From contig OW388292.1 in assembly GCA_936450465.1 (NCBI GenBank), forward strand, positions 10,869,756 through 10,933,755: 64,000 nt of DNA, written 5' to 3'. The translations under genes and the position numbers were made by a program. The notes beneath the pieces were generated by a model. The model saw only the letters and a list, made by a program, of their open reading frames with translations. It was not told the DNA's origin and made no database searches. The stretch's first letter is position 1. Each line of letters starts with the position of its first letter. Below are positions 1-11,049 of this stretch, piece by piece. This DNA comes from Gibbula magus (lineage: Eukaryota; Mollusca; Gastropoda; Trochida; Trochidae).

Positions 1-249
1 CAACACTTATGAGATCAACAGGATGGAAACAAAAATCAAGATGTCAACAGCGCATATATAGCGCATCTAAATGTAACAGCGGTACTATGTGTATATGAAT
101 AGGCGACACGACGAGCACTTGTTGGGGTAATAAGTTTATGGTAAAAATGCTAAATAAGTTATTTGAACTTATTTAATGTGTATGATATTGAAATAGTAAA
201 GAGAAGTAAATATAATAGATTAAAATGAGATATGTACACAGGGTCACAT

Positions 250-1075
250 AAACATACACCATAACATCTTGAGGGAGGTACACATTGTCGGTGCGTCAAC
301 CACATTGTCACGATCCATTCCCACAAGTAATGCTGTAGTGTTTTGTGTAACAGTTGTGGTGGTGATTCTCTGAAAACGCTTAATGGTGTGACCAAGAGCT
401 TTATTATTTCCTTTCATATAATTAACCACGCACTTCCCATGGGGTTCCTCTTAATAATAACTGAATATCCAGTTAAGATGGATTCTGTACTGCTATTCAC
501 ACTTCCGCGCATTGTTCTTTAGGCCAAATTATAACATCCATTACAGTTCATCGCAAAAGCAAAACTACATTCGGTTAACATACATCAAAGCTATAAGCAA
601 TTAAAGAGAGAGTGGTGGCTGCATTTTATGGCAGTAATTGACTGACTACGAAATAAAGAAGTCGCGAAAAACGAGTTTGGAAGTGATGTCTTTAAGTATC
701 TGAAAGTAAAGAAAAAAATGTCATTAAGGAAGAGATGTTTTTCATCGTTCATGCTAAAGATAATGTTGTCCAAAGTTAGCCATATACTTGATCAGTTAAT
801 GTAATTTTCAAAACATTATACTTCAAAGGAATGTGTCCTAAAAGTGAGCGAACTTTTGTCGTTTCAGCACTGTTAAATAGCCAAATTTTCTTTAAGTGTC
901 TCTTTTCATGGAGCTAATGAACACTTGTTAGCATGAGCAAATACAAAATCTGTTTTATTCGTCTCACAATGCCAGGTTCGTATTTCCATAGCTCCAGGGA
1001 GAGTGGTAACCAGAGGTCAACATGTTCAATTAGTCCTACATACTGCCTGAGGTCTCACTGTGTCGGTTTCACGCA
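250..1075. repeat. Dispersed repeat, copy a
   Basis: This block aligns collinearly and in the same orientation, with many substitutions and small indels, to 19735-20525. Shared landmarks are CCCAAGAGCTTTATTATT-like text near 392, CTGCTATTCACACTTCCGC near 492, and the block from GAGCTAATGAACACTTGTTAG (about 911) through AGCTCCAGGGAGAGTGGTA to GCCTGAGGTCTCAC (about 1046). No reading frame is conserved between the copies. It could be an old transposable element or a segmental duplication; I cannot define its ends. Confidence 0.8.
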
Positions 1076-1448
1076 GGTTTCTCACAATGCTTGTTCCTAC
1101 ATGTACATTGGCAATGTTACCATCCAGATATATATGACATAGCTGCGTTTGCTTTGAAACCAAGCAGGATAATTTTATAATATGTTGAGTTAATAGAATA
1201 TATATAAAAAAATTATTTGGATGTGTCAAAAAGATAAAAACGTACACAAAAATAGTAATTGTTTAACTGAGCAATGTGTCGCCTAATACACCATATCTAA
1301 CATTCCAAGGTTTGGTTAAGATTAGTATGTTTTTTTCCGGCTGACGGTTTGTTCGACTCCTGACACGATGTAATGATTGCTGAGTTGCTTAGTATTTGCC
1401 TTGAATTTGTTAAAAACCATTCAGCGAAGTCATTATAATATAATGCTA

Positions 1449-1577
1449 TTAATTAAGTAATTCCGTATTGGCCCAGTTACAGGTCCGAGGTCCGTTGTAT
1501 TGGCCCGAGACGAAGTCGAGGGCCAATACAACGGACCGAGGACCTGTAACTCGGCCAATACGGAAATACTTAATTAA
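1449..1577. repeat. Foldback element 1 (long hairpin with CGAG/CGAG mismatches)
   Basis: Two 58-nt arms (1449-1506 and 1520-1577) are complementary without bulges around one centre: base i faces base 3026-i. Only four arm positions fail to pair. Two of these are the GA of CGAG at 1486-1489 facing the GA of CGAG at 1537-1540. CGAG also faces CGAG at the apex (1506-1509 against 1517-1520). The apex ends in a GAA triloop at 1512-1514 closed by C1511-G1515. No coding potential and no clear target-site duplication. Confidence 0.9.
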
Positions 1578-1728
1578 TGACAATTTTATTAATTAACGTC
1601 TTTCCATTCTATTTGCACAACACTAGACATCTCATTTATATTGAAATAATAATTATAAACAAGATTGGTGAACAAATAGCACGGGTCAAAGTTGTTCACC
1701 TAAAATGCAACTGCGCATGCTCAGACTC

Positions 1729-1801
1729 ATATTGGCCCAGTTTGTCTCGTATTGGCCCAGTTTTTCCCGTATTGTCCTAGTTTCCCCGTATTGGCCCAGT
1801 T
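1729..1801. repeat. Short tandem repeat, about 20 bp x 4
   Basis: Four copies of a CGTATTGGCCCAGTTT-like unit occur at about 1731, 1751, 1771 and 1790. The same words form the outer arm of foldback 1 (about 1464-1478), so this array appears to be an amplified fragment of that element about 150 bp away. Confidence 0.75.
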
Positions 1802-4800
1802 GTCGAATCATATGGTCTAGGCCGTAAATATTGTATACATTCCATAACATTGATAGTTAATTATTAAAGAACAGTAATCAAATACTTTTCTTGTGAATAC
1901 AAAACGATAAAACTAGAAAGCCGAACTGTAATGAATACTTGAAGGATCTACTTCTACATGTGAACACAAATAATTCATTCCATTCATACAATAGCGACAA
2001 TACTGTATTTTCAAAGTTTATTGTTAAGGAAACTGATTTTCGTATTTAATGTACTCATCGCACTAACTACACTGACACTTACAAGTACGTAACTTACGTA
2101 TCGACACATTGTGATAAACACAGTCACTATTTCCTTACGGGAACATATGTGGTATTCATAGGTTGATTTCTGTTTTCGGAGGTCACAAGTCAGTAGTCAT
2201 TGAGGTATTCCTATTACATCTTAATAGGCTTTCTTCTCCGTCTAAATACACAAACCGTACCAAAAGGTTTGTGTTGATGGTAAAGGTAACTGATAGCTGT
2301 ATAATGTAAATACTGTATTACCTCAACAAACTCATGACCATATGTTTGTATGTTTTAACAGTTAAAAGGTTCAGGTTTTCTTTTGTGACAATAAAAACTT
2401 TCGCTTTAATAAATAAAAAAGAAATTGATTGATAAATAACAAACATTTTATGTTCTTTCGACATGCAAACTTTACATTAAAACAACCAATGTTAATTATC
2501 AATGAATGTTAATCGTATGTTCGAGTAGATGTTATGTTAATAACAACAACGTTGCTAGGTCTGTCATTTCTACAGCAATGTTATTAAGGATATTTATCAT
2601 GCATGGTTTAAGTCACATCCAAACATTGCCTGCTTGAAAATCGATGGTATTCTATCTTGAAATTCGTATTCAGTTATATTTGATAATGATTGCTATGGAT
2701 AATGCCAATTTCTGTTAAGTATTGATGCAATGAATGTTGGAAACGATGAGAATGCTGAATGCTACATATCTTATTTATTAGAGACATTGGTTTTAGCCTT
2801 TCATAACTCTGATTATGTCAAATGCTTTAAAATCTTAAATCTTTCGTCAATATGAAGTACATTTCTATGATAAAATAAACATTTCAAAGATATGTTACAT
2901 AATTTATTAACAACCATGACTATATTTTGCTACATAAAAGCCCGCAAATACTACATTCTTTTGAAATATAGTCATTTTCCAGGGACTGGTAACACAATGA
3001 ATTGTCAATGTGTGTAACATGAAATTTACATAAATATTGGCCTTTCTATTGTGCACATACGCCTTCTAGTTACAGTTAGTACTTGTAAATGTGTTTCGAA
3101 AATCTTTTTTTAATACATAACTCTTAACTTAACTCTTAATTTATTTTATTGATTTTTAAAACGTTTAGTGAAAATGAATCCACTAAGGGAAATTAATTGG
3201 GAAAATTTGATATTGCGTTTCCACATATTTTTCAAAGTTAAGTATTCATGGTGTTAGAAGTAGGTTACATTTGTTATGTAAGTAACAGAATTTGTAAGCG
3301 AGTAACATTGTCAAAAGACACTTTTATACGTCATACAATCAATAAAATATTATGCAACGGATTTCTAAATATGAGGATGATGAGTTCGCTTCGTTTACAA
3401 TAATGCAATGTTTGTTGTTTCAAATGGTTGCAATTATCATCCAGTGACATAGAATCCAAATGCCAGTTGCAGATACGATTTTATCATGGTGTTTACGGAT
3501 AAGTTGATATCCTGACCGAGACTGTCGTTCCACAGGTGGCATTGTGTTTTTCAGGGAGGCTTTATTGTGACTATTTGTACAGATAAATTGATCCTTAAGA
3601 TAGTTTCCCAAGTAAATTTTCATGCATTAGGTCCCATCTTTTAAGAAAGGGTTTTATCTAGATTTGAAAAGGGTTTGACCTCCTATCAGCTTTACAATAT
3701 ACAGTGTCTTCTACTCTATAAAAGTATTAATACTGAACGATTTTATTTAGATAAACAATAACAGTATATTTAACCGTTGAAGGCAGGTTAGACGAATACC
3801 TGATGATGCAACATTTAAAACTTAAACACTAGGGCTGCTTTAATTTGCTACAAACCTTTTAAAACCTGTTTAAAACATTTACCTTCCCTTTTGGGGTTTC
3901 CATTATGATTTCCTTCTGCCATTTATTCTGTGTATCTGTTCGGGACATAATTATAATCAGGACTGATGTTTTGAACAGTGAAACTACAGCAGCATATCAC
4001 TGGGGTTCTCTTTGCTGTTCGGAAGTCGCTTCAATCACTCTAGCTTATCGCAACTCTACCGGCCAACTTCAGTGATAAAGAATAAATACAGTGTATTCAT
4101 GTTACATGATGATAAACAAGCAAATCATACAACAGTTTAACTTTGTGATTTTTTTTTATTTCTAGATGTATCATAATTCCCGGGTATTTGGTTTTCAAAT
4201 GTTTAAGGAAAGGAAAATTTACAACTCAATTTTAAAATTTAGTGGTAGATGACATTGTCTCTGTTTGTCGCAAGCCCAGATTACTTCGTGTCTTGCTAGA
4301 TGTGGAGGAAATACACCAACAGTAGTCAGTGCACATGTATTAGAATATCACCGAAACGGTTTATGTCATGAACTGTTACGACGAAAATATACTTAAACTG
4401 ATGTTTAAACATAACGTTTTATTTAAGTTTGATGTAACTCAGCTTCAAGAAACTACCTTAAAGGAATCAAGGAATCGCTGACTGAATATCTACAGGGACA
4501 AGTCTTTTTAAAGCCAATGGGGATCCGTCTTGAATGAACTCGTTCACATCGAACAACATTATTTGAAATCTTTGAAATACCATGTTCGTTGTTTTTAAGG
4601 TTTCTACCATCAACACTTTCACTCCCTCTGTCACGTGCTAGACGTGCAAAAAGATAGGTTGATAAAATAATTTGTATTTGTAATTACTGTCTCATAATCA
4701 TAACACGGTACTGTAAAACTATGTACACGGAAATATCAATCAAAATCCTTAGAATACATCATCTGACTCGGAACTTTGAATCAAAGAGGCACTGCAATCT

Positions 4801-5820
4801 TTGTAACGTGCCTGTTCTATGACAAAAACATGACATGAAAACTGGCACCTTCGTCTCAGGAGATTAAGCGTTCTGAAAACACATATTAATTGACATTTCC
4901 AAGAAGTCAAAATATGTTGTATTTCATTTTGTAAAAAGAGATGTTTGCAAATGCTGTCATCAGCAAAACAATTTTACTAATATAGGTTGAATTTTAGTGA
5001 ATGTCAGTTTCTGGAGATCTAGAGATAACCATTCGTGATGAATCTGCATATAATCTTATCATCCCAACGTTTATTCAAGCTTAACTGTAAAAGTAAAAAC
5101 TATTGTCATGTCAGTCTGCGAAGAGCGAATAAATCATGAAGTTTATGTGATATTGTTATGGTGAGGAATAAAATCGTAGTCAATCAACAGGAACTGAACC
5201 TGTGGGATTAATCACAAACATGTAATTGTATTGCCTTGTATGAAAAACAATTACCTTAAAACCCAAACGCTTATGTCAAGACATGTAGAGGCAGTACTTG
5301 TCTAGCACGTGTTAACATTAAATATGTTAAATTAGATACATTTATAAGTAAGGTTTGAAATAGTTAAACATAATTTCATCCCCTAGATGCATACAATAAG
5401 TTCGTGGATTTTTTTTATAAATCTTTATATCGTACATTTTCAGAATTTTGAATGTTGTTCGCATCACTTACAGCGCACTGACAAATATCCATCACATTCG
5501 TGACAATGGAGTAACCATGTGGTTATTTCTGCCATGCAGTTCCTCGATAAGACATCGACAGACGCTTAAGGACAAGTTGTCCACATTTAGACAGAAAATA
5601 GAGGGATAATTGCATCACTAGAATAAAACTTGATGATATAGATAGATAACATGAGCCAGTTGTTACACTAAGTCAATGATTTGAAATTAAATAATTTACA
5701 GAACAAAATTATATAAATGAATGAATAAATAATGGTCATCCGGAGTACATATATATGTACATATATATGCTCACTTCTTTATGAGGTAGAATAAGGGCGT
5801 ATCCATGTCATACGTATAAT
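1802..5820. other. Intergenic, no gene seen
   Basis: AT-rich sequence with stop codons in every frame. The longest open frames are below 70 codons and show no recognisable domain. I see no structured RNA or transposon terminus here. Confidence 0.6.
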
Positions 5821-5825
5821 GGTAT

Positions 5826-5892
5826 AATGACGAAGAAGCGAGCATATACACGGAAACGTCGTGTATCTACACAATATAGAAGTTGATATCCA
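5826..5892 (+). ncRNA. Degenerate hammerhead-like motif, Penelope-type repeat tail
   Basis: TGACGA is followed by a short spacer, then GGAAACGTCG and a downstream AATATAGAAGTTGATATCC-like tail. The order TGANGA / helix / GAAAC / GTC followed by an AATAAAGAAGTTG-type tail is the arrangement reported for minimal hammerhead ribozymes of Penelope-like retroelements. Related tails occur at 35131-35158 and 28486-28505. The core is imperfect (G replaces the C before GAAAC), so activity is doubtful. Confidence 0.4.
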
Positions 5893-5899
5893 AAAGAAA

Positions 5900-7729
5900 A
5901 ATATTGTTAAATTGTTTATTACAAAAACGTTATATACTTTTACGTTTGTAATGCATATATTTGTTATATGCCATACAGAAAGTATATTATTTCTTCAGAG
6001 GGTGCCAGGATCTCTTCAGAATTTAAATACGTCCGTTTATCCGTTCACAGGCATCAATGATATTATCAAATACGTGAAGTTCGTGGGAGAATCAACATGA
6101 TTCAATGACTGTTTTAAAATAATTTAAAATTGCCTCCTATTAGCATTGTTGACTACAATTATCGTTCAATGTAAACAGTAACGTGATCTATGATTCCTAA
6201 ACGTTTGGGTTGAAAATCAGTGCTCCAAACTTCAACTCCTTACATTGCATTCCTGTTTCATGAACTAATATAATTTACATGACGTGGGCCGGGGTTGTTA
6301 TTTTATCAAATACCAGTATACCAATTTTATTTTGTCAATCAATATATTGGTTTCTTTTACACTTTCAAACGACACAGCATAATTTCTTTCAACTCTAAAA
6401 GGATTTACATAATTGACTGTTAATGGCAGGACAAACAGGTTTTGTTTTGCACACCAAAGCAACTAATGGCTTTGCTGCTTTTTATGCTTTTTTGTACACA
6501 CATCAACTATTATGTGTTAAGTATTGTAATGCCTTAAATATAGCAGATATTACAAATACTGCCAGTGTTGTGTTGACTAAAAACTTTCTCAGTGTGAAAT
6601 ACCGTACGCGTTTCGACAAAGTGAATGGTCAATGCTGTCATATACATTTACCAATCTTAGCTCCAGATGGTGGATTGTGGAGTTGGTACGTAGATGTGAC
6701 TCAAACATGTCCTTTGTAATTACCTAAATGTCATGGCACGAACAGTGAACAGCTCACTAGGTACAGATGTTGTTTTATAGAAGTGAACAGTGTTCGTGAT
6801 GTGTACTGCATTTACACGACTATGTGTGTTCATTACCTTCATCCAGTTACACCTGCATCAAGTACTGGTTCAAGGTTGCATCGTCTTGGGAAATATAGAA
6901 CTTCCAACTATTGTAATCATTGGTTTTTAAAATGGAAGATATTTAGAAACTTTGTACACGAATACATGAAGTTGTGCAGCTCTGTCTAATGCTGTAACTG
7001 GATTTTTGGACGTTATTTACAGTATTGTACATGTAAGGACCCCCTTTACGATATATCTGTGCAACGGTGATAATTGCAGATGTTTGTATGAGTGATGCCT
7101 GTTGGTATAGATATATTTGTATTTATTTAAACAGTACTCATTTCATCTAATTCATTTTCAATAAATAGCACTATTAATTGTTTGAGATTATTATTTAAAA
7201 TCAACATGAATTGTAAGTTGAGCCACTACTGCATACAGAAACGCATGACGAATCACTGTTTCCAGAGTCAGCTGAATGCTGGTTTCATGTCCCAGCTATG
7301 CGTTGACCACTTTCGTGAAAACTCGTAGCCTACCAGAAGATTAAATTTGCAAATGAATGAAAAATGAATTTTGCAAGTCAATACCTTCCTTATGACATGA
7401 ACATGTCAGCAGTTTTCACGTGCCCAGATTACTCTGCGACTTGCTGTCTCATGTCTGAACAACTGATAAATAAACATCAATAGGATAGGACAAAACATGC
7501 GTAATGCTCAAAAGTCAATGAAGACCGCGAATATGGGGGAAATTGCCGATGACAAAGACTTACTTTTGCAGCAGGATCTGACATGTCTTGGTCTACAGAT
7601 TAACTTTGTTAAATGTTATAAACAATGAATCCCCGCCACTAACAGTTACCAAACTCAGATTGTTGTTGTATGTTCACTTCAAAAAAGAATGTTATATCCC
7701 CTTCTGTGAACGTCTAATCATTATTATAA
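5900..7729. other. Intergenic, no supported gene
   Basis: A 98-codon open frame at 6423-6719 (+) shows no domain, signal peptide or splice context and looks like chance. Nothing else is recognisable. Confidence 0.5.
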
Positions 7730-7870
7730 GGAGAAACCATGATACCGAGGATATGGTAAGGTTGTGGACCCTGATAGGAAGGAAAAACCCGAGGATACGA
7801 AGCATCCGAGGGTTTTTCCTAACTATCAGGGTCTACAACCGTACCATGTCCGAGGTAGAATGGTTTCTCC
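7730..7870. repeat. Foldback element 2 (long hairpin with CGAG/CGAG mismatches)
   Basis: Two 61-nt arms, about 52/61 complementary, have no bulge: base i faces base 15600-i. CGAG at 7746-7749 faces CGAG at 7851-7854 inside the arms. CGAG at 7790-7793 faces CGAG at 7807-7810 near the apex. The tip is a GAA triloop (7799-7801) closed by C7798-G7802, the same tip as foldback 1. The stems of the two elements are not similar in sequence. Confidence 0.9.
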
Positions 7871-7918
7871 ATATTATCAACCGTTTTCAAGTGTAAAACA
7901 GGCTTTTTAATTGTTTTC

Positions 7919-7960
7919 GCGTTATATTGAGGATCCTTGGCGTTATATTGAGGATCCCTT
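7919..7960. repeat. 21-bp tandem duplication
   Basis: GCGTTATATTGAGGATCC occurs twice, starting at about 7919 and 7940. This is a local duplication with no coding context. Confidence 0.75.
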
Positions 7961-9515
7961 GCTGATATCAGCCTGTTAACAGCCGCGCTTTAGGAGTTGC
8001 TTTTGTACCGTGAAATCTCATCTGCCCTGTTGGGTGTAAGGTGTTAGCTCAGTTACTACAGGTGATAGTGGATACGCACTTTCTGCAAAACATTTGCTAT
8101 TCACGTTCTATCGGAAGATTAATATTTTTTTCAAAATTACTCCAAGTTAGTTTCTTCAGATCTTTACTTTCAAGCCGTCATCTAAGCAAATGTATCAGGG
8201 TTTACAATCATTATGTTTCCTACTAACAGGGTTTACAACTGTCTGTGTAAACCCTCCTGGAGGGACTTACAATGTTGTATGTCCTTCGTACCGGGTGATA
8301 CGATTTAGAAAGGTCGTTTCAAGTATCACGTTATATGGCTAGCAGGTTGATAAATTGGGTTTTTTGCAAGAATCGGTCTCACCTAGAATTTTTAATCTGT
8401 TATGTGTCCGAGCAATGGACGCGTAAAAACGGTGAACAACGTTACAGATCATCTCTGTCAAAGTGGCAATGTCGCTAATCACTGTTAGTCTTCAACACGA
8501 TTATAGATTATACATTTTATATAGGTTTACAAGTTACATTCATGAAGATCGTGAACTCCACGGTAAAACCCCAAAACAAACAGACATTTGAAATATGCTA
8601 ACCATGTGAATGTTGTCAGTAAAATCAAACGAAAACAGGCTCTACCATTTACTATATATATAGCTAAGGGTAAGAGAAGCCATAAGGAAACAGTTATTGG
8701 ATTATAATAGTGAAATAGACAGACTATGCATATCTGACTAAAATACGTTCTATCAAATGTGTCAGTGATTGCCTAATATTATGTTATGTAACTACTTGAC
8801 ATTTCGTCATGGTGTATCTTTCCAATGTTTATGAGTAACTGTGTATACGATAAGACTCCAAGGAAACGCAATACCATCGAAGGTTTAATCGAAATAAAAT
8901 GCTTTGGTCCTCGACAGATTCAATGATTATGGCAAATATTACCGGGCCAAATGGACGCAGGGTAGTACATGTACATTTCTGTCACTCTGACGGGAGGTTA
9001 CGCTTTGTGCTGAAGCAATGTATCGGGGCTACTTCAGTTATTCTTTCTATCTTGGTAAAATATCCGTTATTTGACTTGATTGACCCCCCATACTACTGAC
9101 GTCGATCTTCATCCGACCATAGCGATGAACTCCGATCACACACTACCAGATCTTATCCCAATAGTTTAATAAACGTATAGTTGTACACCATCTACACTGC
9201 AAGTGGATGTACACGCTTACGTATTTACTACCTACTTACGACTAATACGGCCAATTAACAATGCAGATACGACGTTTCCCCGTTCTTATAAACCTCTGGT
9301 GACGTCATCCCTTTGTTTAGCACCGTTCCGTAACCTGGAGGTAGGACCTTGGCTACATCAAATCAGGTCTATCTGTAACTTACGGACCTCGTTTGAGGTA
9401 TATCTGTGATTTAAAGACCTCAACATTAGATTTTAAACTAATTTCTTTTCAAATCTCAAACATTTCCCATTATAAAATTCATATAATTTCCAACACAAGA
9501 GTTTTCCAAATATAT
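7961..9515. other. Intergenic, no gene seen
   Basis: Small open frames only. CAGGGTTTACAA recurs near 8195 and 8228, and a CAGG/CCTG-rich inverted patch lies at about 8245-8265; neither suggests a gene. Confidence 0.5.
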
Positions 9516-9518
9516 CAC

Positions 9519-9590
9519 TCGAAAGTCGGGGATCGAACCACTGGCCTTTCGATTTGTAACCAAACGTGCATACCATTAGGCTACGGAGCC
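9519..9590 (-). repeat. tRNA-like sequence (tRNA pseudogene or SINE head)
   Basis: On the minus strand GGCTCCGTAGCCTAATGG matches an acceptor start, D-arm and Pol III A box. Downstream GTGGTTCGATCCC matches the T-arm and B box at normal spacing. The acceptor 3' side (CTTTCGAG) does not pair with GGCTCCG and the anticodon arm is poor. I therefore call it a tRNA-derived repeat and not a functional tRNA. Confidence 0.55.
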
Positions 9591-10557
9591 AGTTGAAGTT
9601 AGAATGATTTTTTTCATGACCAATTGATTACACTATTTCATTGCCTCTTGTAAAATTGCCAGTTTCTGCATTACTTATTTTTATTATTATTAATGTAGCA
9701 ATATGTTTTATGTGCAAAAGGTCTTGTAACTATTGAAATTGTGTTGTGTTTGGGATAACTTTGATCATGTTGTCATTGGTCGAGCAGTTTAGTGTGCAAG
9801 CGTGTACATTTCAGCATTAAGCACAAGTGTCACGAAATGCACGGGCACAATGTCACGTGATCGGCTGCGTCGCCTGATGATGACACTAATATTTACTGTC
9901 AACTTTTTGTTTGTAATGTTAAAGGAAAATATTTTTTTCAGCTTTTGATTACTTAACACATAACTAAAATTCGTTTTTAAAACGATTGTTATTAATGGTT
10001 TCCAAATCCTGTCACAAACCTATGAAGTCATTTGGACCAGTTCATTTTCATAGAGGGGTGTGAGTATGTTTGAACTGCTATATGTTTGTTTTATTTTTTA
10101 AATGCAATCTTCCCTCAGTTCATAAGCCGGTTAAGGTACTCAGACTCGGTCTTGGTGCCTGTAGATAGAGCGCAGGGGGATACTGCTTTGGCGGTTTACA
10201 CAAATAAAAATAAACTTAATGAATATGGTTTGTTTCATTTCAAATGATAGGATGTTTGAATCATCTTTGACATGCATCAATTGTTTAAATCTTGTACTCA
10301 CATCTCAAGGTAATGTATCATAAAGCCACTTCACAATCGTTTGGTAACGGATTTACACCTTCTTGTCGGTTGCAGAAGAAAAACATGTATTACATTATTA
10401 CTTTAAATTGATTTAACATATGGGCAATACAACAATAACACTCGTTAGAATATGTAATTATTTTTCAGTTGCCAAGGCTATGTATAACTTGATTTATTAA
10501 TCAAATAAACTTGCTCCAGAAGGATAATATGTGTGATTTCCTACCAGTCGTTAGTTA

Positions 10558-11049
10558 TTAAAGGTACATCCATTGTGTTGTTGGGGTCTAATATACCAAA
10601 CCTTATAAATGGTCTTATTTTATCGAGAAGTACCGACTGTTACCGAAAACTAACATTTTAATGATATTCGACTTAGTATATTGACGATATGAAGGTAAAA
10701 GTATCAATTTCTGATCGAAAACCGGACAATGCACCGAGTGTGGCGCGCGCCAATGAGTCAAACGTAATTTTGGAATCTTTTTTAAACAGAATATCAAATT
10801 TGGGTTGATAATGTTCAATAGGTCATATAACTACTGTGCATGAAAACGAAACGTGTAGTTTCGGTTTCTGCACATGCATAATGATGTTGCTCGATTTTAA
10901 TTGGAAACTAGTAATTATTATATGTTTGGCAATAGGGGATGAATATGCAAGTTGAATGAAATCATTTGAACTGATATCAGCACATATTGTATGTTGGCAT
11001 GTATTAAAGGCAAATAAAATTTTATGAAACCGAATGGATGTACCTTTAA
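10558..11049. mobile_element. MITE with 15+ bp terminal inverted repeats
   Basis: The left end TTAAAGGTACATCCATT is mirrored exactly by AATGGATGTACCTTTAA at the right end, 492 bp overall. The flanking duplication reads as TTAA or TA, so the mobilising transposase could be piggyBac-like or Tc1/mariner-like. There is no transposase ORF, so it is non-autonomous. Its interior is similar to 53535-53910, a second copy lacking termini. Confidence 0.8.

Noticed and set aside
6423..6719. 98-codon ORF as a gene
   Set aside because: No recognisable motif or supporting signals; length not remarkable among thousands of frames.
9519..9590. Functional tRNA gene
   Set aside because: The 3' acceptor strand does not complement GGCTCCG and the anticodon stem is weak.
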